Positions 7,613-15,741 of a stretch of DNA of 64,000 bases are shown one piece after another. Made by a program: the position numbers and the translations under genes. Within the stretch, counting starts at the first letter, position 1. The number at the start of each line of letters is the position of its first letter. The notes below the pieces were generated by a model. That model searched no databases. It saw only the letters and a program-made list of their open reading frames with translations, and was not told where the DNA came from. Where the stretch lies: assembly GCF_029948125.1 (NCBI RefSeq), contig NZ_JASAMB010000007.1:62001-126000 (forward strand). The letters are read 5' to 3'. Source of the DNA: Catellatospora sp. KI3. GTDB lineage: Bacteria; Actinomycetota; Actinomycetes; Mycobacteriales; Micromonosporaceae.

Positions 7613-8134
7613 TTACTCCGGGGCGGGCAGACCGGCCGCGTCCAGCACCTTCTTGCGTTCTTTCGCGGTCAAACGGTCCACATAGACCGTTCCGTCGAGA
7701 TGGTCGCATTCGTGCTGGAGGCAGCGGGCGATCAGCCCGACGCCCTCGAGGCGGACCGGCTCCCCGTGCATGTCGACGCCGGTCACCACCGCCCAGGCGG
7801 TCCGGGCCAGCTCGGCGCTCTGGCCCGGCACCGACAGGCAGCCCTCGGCCTTGACCAGCAGGTCGCGCGGCGGGGGCGGCAGCTCCAGCACCGGGTTGAC
7901 CACGTGGGCGACCACGTTCGGTCCGCCCTCGGTGTCGGGGCAGTCCATGACGAAGACGCGGGCGTCGACCCCGATCTGGTTGGCGGCCAGGCCCACGCCG
8001 TTGGCGGCGTACATGCTGGCGAACATGTCGGCGACCAGGGCGCGCAGCTCGGCGCCGAACTCGGTCACCGGGGCGGTGGCCTGGTGCAGCACCGGGGTGC
8101 CGTACCTGGTGATGGCGCGGGCGGTGCCGGTCAC
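7613..8134 (-). CDS. def: Peptide deformylase
   Basis: The 173-residue enzyme removes the formyl group from new N-terminal methionines. All three family motifs are present: GVGLAANQIG (motif 1), EGCLSVPG (motif 2, metal-binding Cys) and HECDHLDG (motif 3, HExxH-type metal site). GTG 8134 overlaps the stop of the preceding DUF3105 gene in a GTGA junction, so translation is probably coupled. Actinomycetes often carry more than one def gene; this copy is not next to fmt, so it may be a secondary one. Confidence 0.95.
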   Translation of the reverse strand: MTGTARAITRYGTPVLHQATAPVTEFGAELRALVADMFASMYAANGVGLAANQIGVDARVFVMDCPDTEGGPNVVAHVVNPVLELPPPPRDLLVKAEGCLSVPGQSAELARTAWAVVTGVDMHGEPVRLEGVGLIARCLQHECDHLDGTVYVDRLTAKERKKVLDAAGLPAPE

Positions 8135-8793
8135 TTGACCGGCCCGGTCTCGGTCGTGCCGCCCGCGCACGGGGCGCCCGGCTCCGGCCCGGCGTTGATG
8201 CGCGCCGCGGTGATGAAGGCGTCGATCCGCGGGTCGTCGGCGGAGTCGACCTTGAGCTGGTAGCCCCACGCCTGCACCGACACCGCCGCGTCGAGCCCCT
8301 GGTACGGGCTCATCAGCAGGTAGTCGCGCCCGGCGACCTTGTCCGACAGCGTCTTGACCTGCGCCGCGTCCAGATCCGGCCGGTAGGCGAGCCACACCGC
8401 GCCGTGCTCCAGGCTGTGCACGGCCCGCGCGTCCGGGACCGGCACCTGGTACACCGCGCCCTGGCAGTTCTGCCACACCTGGGCGTGGTCCCCGCCGACC
8501 GGCGGCGACTGCGGGTACACGGCCGCGTCCTCGGCCACGTGGTTGCGCGAGAGCGTGTCGGGGGCGTACACCTTGACGCCGTTGATCCTGGCAAGCTGCT
8601 GCTGCCACGGCAGCGTCGGGTCAGAGCTCCGGGCCACGGCCGGGTCGGTCGCGACGGCGTCCTCGACCTTGTCCCGCAGCACGAAGAAGCCGACGGTGCC
8701 GGCCACCCCGCACAGGCACACCAGCAGCACCAGCGCGCCGACCACGTAGGCCCACACCGGCACCGACGACTTGCGCGGCGCGTTCTCCACCAT
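8131..8793 (-). CDS. DUF3105 single-pass membrane protein
   Basis: About 220 residues. A transmembrane helix near the N terminus (VWAYVVGALVLLVCLCGVAG) is followed by an extracytoplasmic domain. That domain carries the DUF3105 signature VWQNCQGAVYQVPVP then AVHSLEHGAVWLAYRP, a His/Glu/His cluster that could bind metal. Two cysteines (NCQG, APCAG) might pair outside the cell. ATG 8793 follows AGGGTGG; a GTG at 8820 is an alternative. It is the first gene of a two-gene unit with def. Function unknown. Confidence 0.8.
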   Translation of the reverse strand: MVENAPRKSSVPVWAYVVGALVLLVCLCGVAGTVGFFVLRDKVEDAVATDPAVARSSDPTLPWQQQLARINGVKVYAPDTLSRNHVAEDAAVYPQSPPVGGDHAQVWQNCQGAVYQVPVPDARAVHSLEHGAVWLAYRPDLDAAQVKTLSDKVAGRDYLLMSPYQGLDAAVSVQAWGYQLKVDSADDPRIDAFITAARINAGPEPGAPCAGGTTETGPVK

Positions 8794-8864
8794 GACCGAC
8801 CCACCCTGAACTCGGCTCACATCGACGCGGCCGATCCTACCGAGGCGGCGCCCGCGGCGGGCGG

Positions 8865-10592
8865 TCAGGCGTGGCGGCGCTTGTCCGCGATGAACTTGCG
8901 CAGCCTGGTCAGCGGCCAGGTGTTGATCACGTCAGCCGGGGTGAGCCAGCCGCGCTGGGCGATGCCGACGCCGAACCGCAGGTTGGCCAGGTGCACCGTG
9001 GAGTGGGCGTCGGAGTCGATCGCGAACTTGGCGCCCCGGCCGCGCGCCCGCCAGATCAGCTCGTCGGGCAGGTCGAGCCGGTCCGGGAACGAGTTGACCT
9101 CCAGGGCGGTGCCGGTGGCGGCCGCGGCGTCGAAGACCGCGTCCCAGTCGGGTTCGACGCCGGGGCGGCCGCCGATCTGGCGGGTGGTCGGGTGGCCGAT
9201 GATGTTGACGTACGGGTTCTCGCACGCCGCCACGAACCGGGCGGTCAACTCGGCGGGCGTCTGCGTGAAGTGCGAGTGCACCGAGGCGACGCAGAGGTCG
9301 AACCCGGCGAGGAAGTCCGCGTCCCAGTCCACCGCGCCGACCGGGTCGATGTTCAGCTCGGTGCCGTGCAGCAGCGCCATCCGGCCGGGCTCGGCCAGTT
9401 CCCGCAGCCGGCGGCGCTGCGCCAGCATCTTCGCGTCGGTCATCCGCTGCATCGCCATGTTCTTGGCATGGTCGGTGACCGCGTAGTAGCGGTAGCCGCG
9501 CTCGCGCGCCGCGGCGATCATCTGCGCCAGCGTGGCGACGCCGTCGGTGAGGTCGGTATGGGTGTGCAGGTCGCCCTTGAGGTCGGCCTCGGTGACCAGC
9601 TCCGGCAGGGTGCCGTCGCGGGCGGCGGCCACCTCGCCGCGGTCCTCGCGCAGCGTCGGCGGGATCCAGGGCAGGCCGAGGCGCTGGTAGACCTCCTCCT
9701 CGGTACGCGACACGATCAGCTCGTCGTCCTCGGCGCGGAACAGGCCGTACTCGGAGAGTTTGAGGCCCTGGCGGACGGCCAGCTCGCGCACCCGGATGTT
9801 GTGCGCCTTCGAGCCGGTGAAGTACTGCAGCGCCGCGCCCCAGGACTCGGCGGGGACCACCCGCAGGTCGACCTGCAGGCCGGTGGTGGTGCGGATGGAG
9901 GTCTTCGTCGGCCCGCTCGCGATCACCTCGCCGACCAGCGGCAGTTCCCTGAAGGCGGCCATCAGCGGGGCGCTGTCGGCCGCCGCGGCCAGGACGTCGA
10001 CGTCGCCGATGCTGTCCCGGTGCCGCCGCAGCGACCCCGCGTACGCGCAGTCCACGCAGCCGGGGACCTGCTTGAGCGCCGCCACCACCGCCTCGGCGGT
10101 CTCCAGTGCGGTCGAGATCAGCACCCGGCCCCCGCCCTGGCGCAGCACGTCGATGCCGTGGCGGATGTTCTCGGCCGTCCTGGCGCCGAACCCGCGCAGG
10201 CCGGACAGGCGGCCGGCGTCGATGGCGTGCAGCAGCTCGTCGACCGAGGCCACGCCCAGCTCGTGGTACAGGGTCATGGCCTTCGCCGGGCCGAGGCCGG
10301 GGATGTCCATCAGCTCGCGTACACCGGCGGGGACCTTCGCGCGCAGCTCCTCCAGGGCGGCGATGCGGCCGTCGGCGCGGTGCTCGATGATCTTGTCGGC
10401 GATGGACCTGCCGACCCCGGGGATCTGGGCCAGGCCCTCGGCGTCGAGGGTGGACAGGTCGGCGCCGTGCCCGGCCACGCCGCGGGCGGCCTTCTCGTAC
10501 GTCCGCGCCCGGAAGGCGTCCCCGCCGGTGATCGAGATCAGGTCCGCGTACTCCTGCAGCAGCGACGCGACCACCTCGTTGGACCGGGCCAT
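8865..10592 (-). CDS. polX: DNA polymerase/3'-5' exonuclease PolX
   Basis: The 575-residue protein has the bacterial PolX layout. Helix-hairpin-helix repeats (IPGVGRSIADKIIEH, IPGLGPAKAMTLYHEL, LRGFGARTAENIRHG) fill residues 1-150. A Pol-beta nucleotidyltransferase palm follows with SLRRHRDSIGDVDVLAA (metal Asp-x-Asp near residue 195). From about residue 340 comes a C-terminal PHP domain opening DLHTHTDLTDG and holding further His/Asp ligands (VTDHA, DSDAHST). It acts in gap filling and base-excision repair. ATG 10592 is preferred because a TAGACT box lies seven bases upstream, giving a leaderless mRNA. Confidence 0.93.
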   Translation of the reverse strand: MARSNEVVASLLQEYADLISITGGDAFRARTYEKAARGVAGHGADLSTLDAEGLAQIPGVGRSIADKIIEHRADGRIAALEELRAKVPAGVRELMDIPGLGPAKAMTLYHELGVASVDELLHAIDAGRLSGLRGFGARTAENIRHGIDVLRQGGGRVLISTALETAEAVVAALKQVPGCVDCAYAGSLRRHRDSIGDVDVLAAAADSAPLMAAFRELPLVGEVIASGPTKTSIRTTTGLQVDLRVVPAESWGAALQYFTGSKAHNIRVRELAVRQGLKLSEYGLFRAEDDELIVSRTEEEVYQRLGLPWIPPTLREDRGEVAAARDGTLPELVTEADLKGDLHTHTDLTDGVATLAQMIAAARERGYRYYAVTDHAKNMAMQRMTDAKMLAQRRRLRELAEPGRMALLHGTELNIDPVGAVDWDADFLAGFDLCVASVHSHFTQTPAELTARFVAACENPYVNIIGHPTTRQIGGRPGVEPDWDAVFDAAAATGTALEVNSFPDRLDLPDELIWRARGRGAKFAIDSDAHSTVHLANLRFGVGIAQRGWLTPADVINTWPLTRLRKFIADKRRHA

Positions 10593-10599
10593 GCCGACC

Positions 10600-10609
10600 A
10601 GTCTACGGT
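10600..10609. promoter_or_regulatory. Overlapping divergent -10 boxes of polX and acylphosphatase
   Basis: TAGACT on the minus strand (10600-10605) lies seven bases from the polX ATG. TACGGT on the plus strand (10604-10609) lies six bases from the acylphosphatase ATG. The two boxes share two base pairs, so both promoters fit in the 23-bp gap and polymerase cannot occupy both at once. Confidence 0.65.
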
Positions 10610-10615
10610 CTGTAC

Positions 10616-10891
10616 ATGATCCGCAAACGGGTTGTGATCTCGGGCGAGGTGCAGGGCGTCTACTACCGCGACACCTGCCGCCGCACCGCACGGGCGACCG
10701 GAGTCGCCGGCTGGGTGCGCAACCGCCCCGACCGTACCGTCGAAGCGGTCTTCGAGGGCGAGCCCGACGCCGTCGCCGACCTGGTCGCCTGGGCCCGCGT
10801 CGGCCCCGAACTGGCCATCGTCGACGGTGTCGACGTCTACGACGAACCCGTCGAGGGCCTGACCGGCTTCGACATCCGCCCCACCGCCTGA
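10616..10891 (+). CDS. Acylphosphatase
   Basis: The 91-residue enzyme hydrolyses acyl phosphates. It shows the family signature SGEVQGVYYRDTCRRTA, with the phosphate-binding Arg at about 19, and GWVRNRPDRTVEAVFEG, with the catalytic Asn at about 37. Length is normal for the family. The start lies six bases after TACGGT, so the message is probably leaderless. It is divergent from polX and nearly abuts the convergent hydrolase gene at 10905. Confidence 0.93.
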   Translation: MIRKRVVISGEVQGVYYRDTCRRTARATGVAGWVRNRPDRTVEAVFEGEPDAVADLVAWARVGPELAIVDGVDVYDEPVEGLTGFDIRPTA

Positions 10892-10904
10892 CCGGCCGCC
10901 CGAC

Positions 10905-11828
10905 TCACCCCAGATGCTCGCCGAACCACCCGGTGAGCTGCGTGTACGCCTGCGCGGCGGCCGCCGGGTCGTAGCGCGGGCCGGTGTCGTTGAAGAACGC
11001 GTGGTCGGCGCCCGGATAGGTGACCACCCGGTGCGTCAGCCCCGCCGCACGCAGCGCCTGCTCGGCCTGCTCGCGGGTGGCGTCGACGCGCGCGTCGCGC
11101 TCGCCGTAGACCGCCAGCACCGCCGCGTGCGGTGACCCGGCCAGGTCCGCGCCCTCCGGGAACGGGCCGTAGAACGGCGCGGCCGCGTACAGGCGGGGCT
11201 CGGCGGAGGCCAGCAGGGACCAGGTCATACCCCCGCCGAAGCAGAAGCCGACCGCGCCCGGCCGGCGCTGCGGCTCGCGGCGCAGCAGCTCGGTCAGGCC
11301 CGCCTTCAGGTCGCCGAGCTTGCGCTCCATCGGCGCGGCGTTCAGGGCCGCGGTCGCCCGCGCCGGATCCGGGAACGCCGCGGTCCCGCCCTCCTCCGAC
11401 AGCAGGTCGATCGCCAGCGCGGAGAATCCGTCGGCCGCCAGCCGCCCGGCGACCGAGGCGATGTGCGGGGTCAGGCCCTTGTTCTCGTGGATCACCAGTA
11501 CGGTGCCGCGCGGCTGGGCGGCGGCGGCCCAGGCGCCGGTGAGCCGCCGTCCGTCCGGGCCGGGAAAGGTGATCTCCTGGGTGGGCAGGGGAGTGGGCCC
11601 GGCGGGCTGGTTGCCCGGCGCGGCCACCAGGGTGGCGTCGGCGCTGGCTGACGGGCTGGGGTCGCCGGTGGCGCCGCGCTGGGCGTCGCACGCCGCGAGC
11701 AGCGGTGCGGCGACCGCCACGCCGACGCCGAGCAGGCCGAGCCGCCGCAGCGCCTCCCGCCGGTCGATCAGCCCGTCGGCGTAGTCCGTCACGACCTCGT
11801 CCCGCAGGTAACCCTCGAACCCCGTCAT
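10905..11828 (-). CDS. Dienelactone hydrolase-family lipoprotein
   Basis: A 307-residue alpha/beta hydrolase. The N terminus has a twin-arginine-like stretch (DRREALRRLGLLGVG) and a lipobox LLAAC, so it is probably exported and lipid-anchored, perhaps by Tat. The hydrolase domain has VLVIHENKGLTPHI, the nucleophile elbow GFCFGGG (Cys about 196), VYGERDARV (Asp) and GADHAFFN (His), the Cys-Asp-His triad of the dienelactone hydrolase group. It would hydrolyse lactones or esters at the cell surface. ATG 11828 begins MTGFEGYL; the frame extends further upstream but that part is Gly-rich and unlikely. Confidence 0.85.
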   Translation of the reverse strand: MTGFEGYLRDEVVTDYADGLIDRREALRRLGLLGVGVAVAAPLLAACDAQRGATGDPSPSASADATLVAAPGNQPAGPTPLPTQEITFPGPDGRRLTGAWAAAAQPRGTVLVIHENKGLTPHIASVAGRLAADGFSALAIDLLSEEGGTAAFPDPARATAALNAAPMERKLGDLKAGLTELLRREPQRRPGAVGFCFGGGMTWSLLASAEPRLYAAAPFYGPFPEGADLAGSPHAAVLAVYGERDARVDATREQAEQALRAAGLTHRVVTYPGADHAFFNDTGPRYDPAAAAQAYTQLTGWFGEHLG

Positions 11829-11933
11829 CGCACACCCCCACCCCCGAGTCTCCCCGAAACCCCGCCCCACCCCCGCCACGCCACCTCGACCACCCCCACA
11901 CGAATCCACCACCCCCTCGGGGGTGGACGGGGG

Positions 11934-13010
11934 TCAGCTTTCGTCGGTGGAGGAGACGATGGTCTGGGTCCAGGTGGCGTGGTACGCGACCAGGGGGTTG
12001 AAGACCGGGGTCGAGCCGGCGGAGGTCAGGTTCAGGGTGCCGGAGACGTCGATCGTCCGGCGGCCGACCGCCCAGGCGGTGACCGGGTCGAACAGGATCT
12101 CGTACGCCGTGCCCCGGTCGGTCTGCCGGATCGCGACCAGCCGGGTGTCGTCGACCATCACCTCGCCGGCGGTCAGCCCGTCCATCCCCGCGTACGCCCG
12201 CAGCAGCGCCGCCCGCACCTGCGGGGCCAGCAGGATGTCGCACTCCGCGTACACCTGCGACATGTAGTCCCACACCTGGTGGTCCACGGCCCAGGAGTCG
12301 TTGCCGGTGACGTCGCCGCGCAGTCGGGCCAGCAGCTGCGCGGGGTCGGTCGGCAGCGAGGCGAGCCACTGCGGCGTCGGCATGAGCACGCTGGGCCCGT
12401 GCTCGGCCAGGAACTGCCGGGCCTGGGCCTGCTCGGCCTCCAGGTCGCTGCGCGGTCCGCCGAACATGTCCCGGTCGCCCGCCAGCAGCCGCAGCGGGAC
12501 CATGCCCTCGGGGTCGTACCAGATGCTGCGCGGCTGGTACTTCACCTGACCCGTGCCCTCCGAGACGTGTGCGGCCCAGCCGTTGGTCTGGACGTGGATG
12601 AGCTGGCCCGGGGCGAGCGTGACGATGGCAGTGCCCTGCTCGGCGGTGTGCGCGAGCGCCTCCAGGGCGGCGATCGCCTCCGGGGTGGTACGGGTGAGGC
12701 TCGGGTCGTGCGTGGCGTGCTCGGCGGGCAGCGGCTGGTGCGACGCGCTGATCGTGCCGATCTGCGGGGCGGCGAAGTCGACGCCGCCCGGGCCGGCGAG
12801 GTTGACGGCGGTCACGGTCACCACGCCCACGAGCGCGGCGGCGACGATCGGGAGCAGCAGGCGCAGCAGCGGGTGGCGGCTGCCGGCCTGCGCGGCGGTC
12901 TGCCGGGCCGAGAGCAGGTACCAGGTACGGGAGACCGAGGCGTCGGTGGGGTCGGCCAGGCCGGGCGGCAGGTCGCGGACGGCGTGCAGGTCGGGGTCGG
13001 TGCGGGTCAT
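11934..13010 (-). CDS. CU044_5270-type membrane protein, sigma-factor partner
   Basis: The 358-residue protein has a charged cytoplasmic N terminus (about residues 1-45), one transmembrane helix (LLLPIVAAALVGVVTVTAVNL) and a large extracellular domain. The layout and the wording around SVSRTWYLLSA match the actinobacterial CU044_5270 family, found next to ECF sigma factors. Its ATG overlaps the sigma-factor stop in an ATGA junction, so the two are co-translated. It may hold or tune the sigma factor as an anti-sigma protein would, but no zinc anti-sigma motif is seen. Confidence 0.75.
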   Translation of the reverse strand: MTRTDPDLHAVRDLPPGLADPTDASVSRTWYLLSARQTAAQAGSRHPLLRLLLPIVAAALVGVVTVTAVNLAGPGGVDFAAPQIGTISASHQPLPAEHATHDPSLTRTTPEAIAALEALAHTAEQGTAIVTLAPGQLIHVQTNGWAAHVSEGTGQVKYQPRSIWYDPEGMVPLRLLAGDRDMFGGPRSDLEAEQAQARQFLAEHGPSVLMPTPQWLASLPTDPAQLLARLRGDVTGNDSWAVDHQVWDYMSQVYAECDILLAPQVRAALLRAYAGMDGLTAGEVMVDDTRLVAIRQTDRGTAYEILFDPVTAWAVGRRTIDVSGTLNLTSAGSTPVFNPLVAYHATWTQTIVSSTDES

Positions 13011-13573
13011 CGGGGTCCTCCGGCGGCGAGCGCAGATTTGATCTTGGTACGGGCGCGGTGCAGCGCGGACCGCACCGAGCCGAGCGGGATGCCGAGCGCC
13101 GCGGCGATCTCGGCGTACTCCAGTTCGGCGACGGCGAACAGCAGCAGCACGTCGCGCTGGCGCCGGGGCAGCCCGGCCAGTGCCCGCGCCACCCGGGCCA
13201 CCGACCGCTGCGCGTCGACCCGCTCGGAACCGCGGGCGTCGGGCGCCTCCACGTGCTCGGTGCGGGCGGCGGCCGCGGCCAGCAGGCGCAGGTTGCGCAC
13301 CTCGGTGCGGCGCTGGCGGCGCAGCAGGTTGGTGCAGATGCCGTACAGCCAGGGCAGCAGGTCGCCCCGGGCGGGGTCGAAGCGGTGCCGCTGCTCGTAC
13401 GCCACCAGGAACGTCTGCGCGACCACGTCCTCGGCCGCCTGCTCGCCGACCCGCTGGGTGGCGTAGCGCAGCAGGTCCCGGGCGTACCGGTCGAAGACCG
13501 CCCCGACGTCGGCGGGGTCGGGCGGTGGCTCGGCCACCTCGGGCGGACCGGAGTCGGTCGTCAGCACACTCAT
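13007..13573 (-). CDS. ECF RNA polymerase sigma factor
   Basis: The 188-residue sigma-70 relative has only regions 2 and 4, as ECF factors do. Region 2 reads FDRYARDLLRYATQRVGEQAAEDVVAQTFLVAYEQ (in parts), with PWLYGICTNLLRRQRR after it. Region 4 reads LPRRQRDVLLLFAVAELEYAEIAAALGIPLGSVRSALHRAR (in parts). AAGGAG lies almost against the ATG at 13573, so the in-frame GTG two codons on (13567) may be the true start. The following gene encodes its likely membrane partner. The signal it senses is unknown. Confidence 0.9.
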   Translation of the reverse strand: MSVLTTDSGPPEVAEPPPDPADVGAVFDRYARDLLRYATQRVGEQAAEDVVAQTFLVAYEQRHRFDPARGDLLPWLYGICTNLLRRQRRTEVRNLRLLAAAAARTEHVEAPDARGSERVDAQRSVARVARALAGLPRRQRDVLLLFAVAELEYAEIAAALGIPLGSVRSALHRARTKIKSALAAGGPR

Positions 13574-13678
13574 GCTCCTTCTTGCCCGCAGCCGGGCTCC
13601 ATGTTCCCGGCCGGCCGCGAGTGCGCAGAGCAAGCGTTCGGGTGGCCGGGTCGCCCTCAGTGCGGCAGGCTGGAGGGC

Positions 13679-14944
13679 ATGAGTGCGGACGAGCGGGTAT
13701 TCATCATCGTCGGCGCCTCGCTGGCCGGGGCGAAGGCGGCCGAGACGCTGCGGGCCGAGGGGTTCACCGGCCGGGTGCTGCTGATCGGACAGGAGCAGGA
13801 GCCGCCGTACGAGCGGCCGCCGCTGTCCAAGGGCTACCTGCTCGGCAACGACCCGCGCGAGCAGGCGTACGTCCACGAACCCGCGTGGTACGAGCAGCAG
13901 CGCATCGAGCTGATGACCGGCCGCCGGGTGGTGGCCCTGCACCCGCAGGCGCACACGGTCACCCTCGACGGCGGCGACCAGTACCGCTACGACCGCCTCC
14001 TGCTGGCCACCGGCTCGGCCGTACGCACGCTGGACACTCCGGGCGCGGATGAGGACGGCGTGCTCTACCTGCGCAGCTTCGGCGACTCCGACAACCTGCG
14101 CGCCGCGCTGACCGCCGACCCGTCCCCGCAGGTGCTGGTCGTCGGCGGGGGCTGGATCGGGCTGGAGGTGGCCGCGGCCGCCCGCAGCCGCGGCTGCCCG
14201 GTCACCGTGGTCGAGACCGACAGCGCGCCGCTGCGCCGGGTGCTCGGCGACGAGCTGGCCGCCCTCTTCCGCGACCTGCACGCCGCCAACGGCGTCGAGT
14301 TCCACTTCGGCACCGGCGTACGCGAGTTCGGCACCCTCGACGGCCGGGTCCGCAGCGCGGTCCTGGACGACGGCACCGAGCTCGGCACCGACCTGGTCGC
14401 CGTGGGCGTCGGCATCCGGCCGCGCACCGAGCTGGCCGAGCACGCGGGGCTGGACGTCGACAACGGCGTGCTGGCCGACGCGTCGCTGCGCACCAGCGAC
14501 CCGGACGTGTTCGCCTGCGGCGACGTGGCCAACTCGTACCACCCGATGCTGGACCGGCGGCTGCGCGTCGAGCACTGGTCCAACGCCGTCGACGGCGGCC
14601 AGGCCGCGGCGAAGGCGATGCTGGGGCAGGAGGTCGCCTACGACCCGGTGCCGTACTTCTTCACCGACCAGTACGACCTGGGCATGGAGTACTGCGGCTG
14701 GGCCGGGCCGGGCGACTACGACCGGGTGGTGTTCCGCGGCGACCCGGCCGTGGTGGACGGCAAGGCGCCCGAGGTGATCGCGTTCTGGCTGCGCGGCGGG
14801 TGCGTGCTGGCCGCGATGAACATCAACGTGTGGGACGTGCAGGACGACCTGAAGGCCCTGGTTCGGGCGGGGTGGGCGGGCAAGTCCGTCGACCCAGCGC
14901 GACTGTCCGACCCGGAGGTCCCCCTCTCCGCCGCGCTCACCTGA
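13679..14944 (+). CDS. Ferredoxin/rubredoxin reductase-type FAD oxidoreductase
   Basis: A 421-residue flavoprotein. Residues 6-25 hold the FAD dinucleotide fold (FIIVGASLAGAKAAETLR). The NAD(P)H fold is at about 158 (VLVVGGGWIGLEVAAAARSRG). The second FAD motif is DVFACGDVAN near 280, followed by VEHWSNAVDGGQAAAKAMLG and a reductase C-terminal domain. Enzymes of this kind pass electrons from NAD(P)H to ferredoxin for P450s or dioxygenases. The P450 at 31.8 kb is a possible client, but nothing local shows it. GGAGGG lies just before the ATG. Confidence 0.9.
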   Translation: MSADERVFIIVGASLAGAKAAETLRAEGFTGRVLLIGQEQEPPYERPPLSKGYLLGNDPREQAYVHEPAWYEQQRIELMTGRRVVALHPQAHTVTLDGGDQYRYDRLLLATGSAVRTLDTPGADEDGVLYLRSFGDSDNLRAALTADPSPQVLVVGGGWIGLEVAAAARSRGCPVTVVETDSAPLRRVLGDELAALFRDLHAANGVEFHFGTGVREFGTLDGRVRSAVLDDGTELGTDLVAVGVGIRPRTELAEHAGLDVDNGVLADASLRTSDPDVFACGDVANSYHPMLDRRLRVEHWSNAVDGGQAAAKAMLGQEVAYDPVPYFFTDQYDLGMEYCGWAGPGDYDRVVFRGDPAVVDGKAPEVIAFWLRGGCVLAAMNINVWDVQDDLKALVRAGWAGKSVDPARLSDPEVPLSAALT

Positions 14945-14953
14945 GCCCAGCCC

Positions 14954-15006
14954 GAAGGAAGGGACCCTTCTTATCGCTTTACGTGGTGGAAGGGCCCCTT
15001 CTTAAC
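14954..15006. repeat. GC palindrome pair, family A copy 2
   Basis: AAGGAAGGGACCCTTCTTA and GGAAGGGGCCCTTCTTAA-type arms flank TCGCTTTACGTGG. It lies between the convergent flavoprotein gene and the decayed DUF4253 gene. Confidence 0.85.
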
Positions 15007-15009
15007 CCG

Positions 15010-15421
15010 TCAGTCCCACCAGAAGCGCCACGAGGTGCGGGTGCGGATCTCGTCGGCGTAGGTGCCGATGGTGCCGCCGTCCTGGTATACGAGCTCCGAG
15101 CAGCAGGCGAAGTGCTCGGCTGCCACGGCCAGCGCCTCCTGCTCGGTGCCGGGCGGGGCGGCGACGCTGAGTCCGAGCGTGCCGGACCCGACGGTGACCA
15201 CCCGGGCCCCGAACCGCTGCTCCTGTGCCGGTCGGCGCGCAGCCGGGCCCAGAGGCCGGGCGCGGGCGGTTCGTCGCTGAGCCAGTACGCCGGGTCGCCG
15301 CCGTACCGCGAGGTCACCGGGCGTCCGGCCGGCAGCGGCACGGACAGGGTGCGGCGGTCGCGCTCCGGGTCGTCGCGCAGCAGCTGGCGGAGGTCGTCGG
15401 GCAGGGTGCTCCGGTCGGCAT
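15010..15421 (-). pseudogene. Decayed DUF4253 gene with internal deletion and frameshift
   Basis: Two minus-strand frames carry the two ends of one DUF4253 protein. The N-terminal part reads TLPDDLRQLLRDDP, TLSVPLPAGRPVTS, PAYWLSDEPPAPGLWARLRA. The C-terminal part, in another frame, reads QRFGARVVTVGSGTLGLSVA, AAEHFACCSELVYQ and ends RTSWRFWWD, the hallmark end of the family. They join near 15230, where the middle of the protein, by my estimate well over 100 residues, is missing and the frame shifts. The only nearby ATG (15421) is also out of frame with the N-terminal part. Confidence 0.75.
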
Positions 15422-15741
15422 GCGGGCAGCGTAGGCGCCTGGGCCGACAGGCGCGCGGCCGGGCGCTGGATGGCCGGTCGGGGTGGTGCGTGCCCCTTGC
15501 CCGCACCCGCCGACCGGCCGCGCGACGGGAGCCGTATCCCGACGCAACCCCGCGTCGCCTGCGGCTGCGCCGCCAGCAGTCGCCGCAGGGGTTCGTCCTG
15601 GCCGCCCCCGAACCGCGGGGCGGCTCGAACATCCACATTGTTGATTGGCGTCCTGCGGTTTGGCAACATTCCAATTAGAAGATGGCCGATCGATTGACTT
15701 GGGTTCGGACGGTTGCGGCATGAGACTGGAGTGCGGGAGGG
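15422..15741. other. Intergenic region upstream of the XRE/DUF397 pair
   Basis: About 320 bases without a convincing gene. The left part may be further remains of the DUF4253 gene or its upstream region. From about 15630 it turns AT-richer (ACATTGTTGATT, CCAATTAGAAGAT), which probably marks the promoter of the XRE regulator. Confidence 0.5.
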
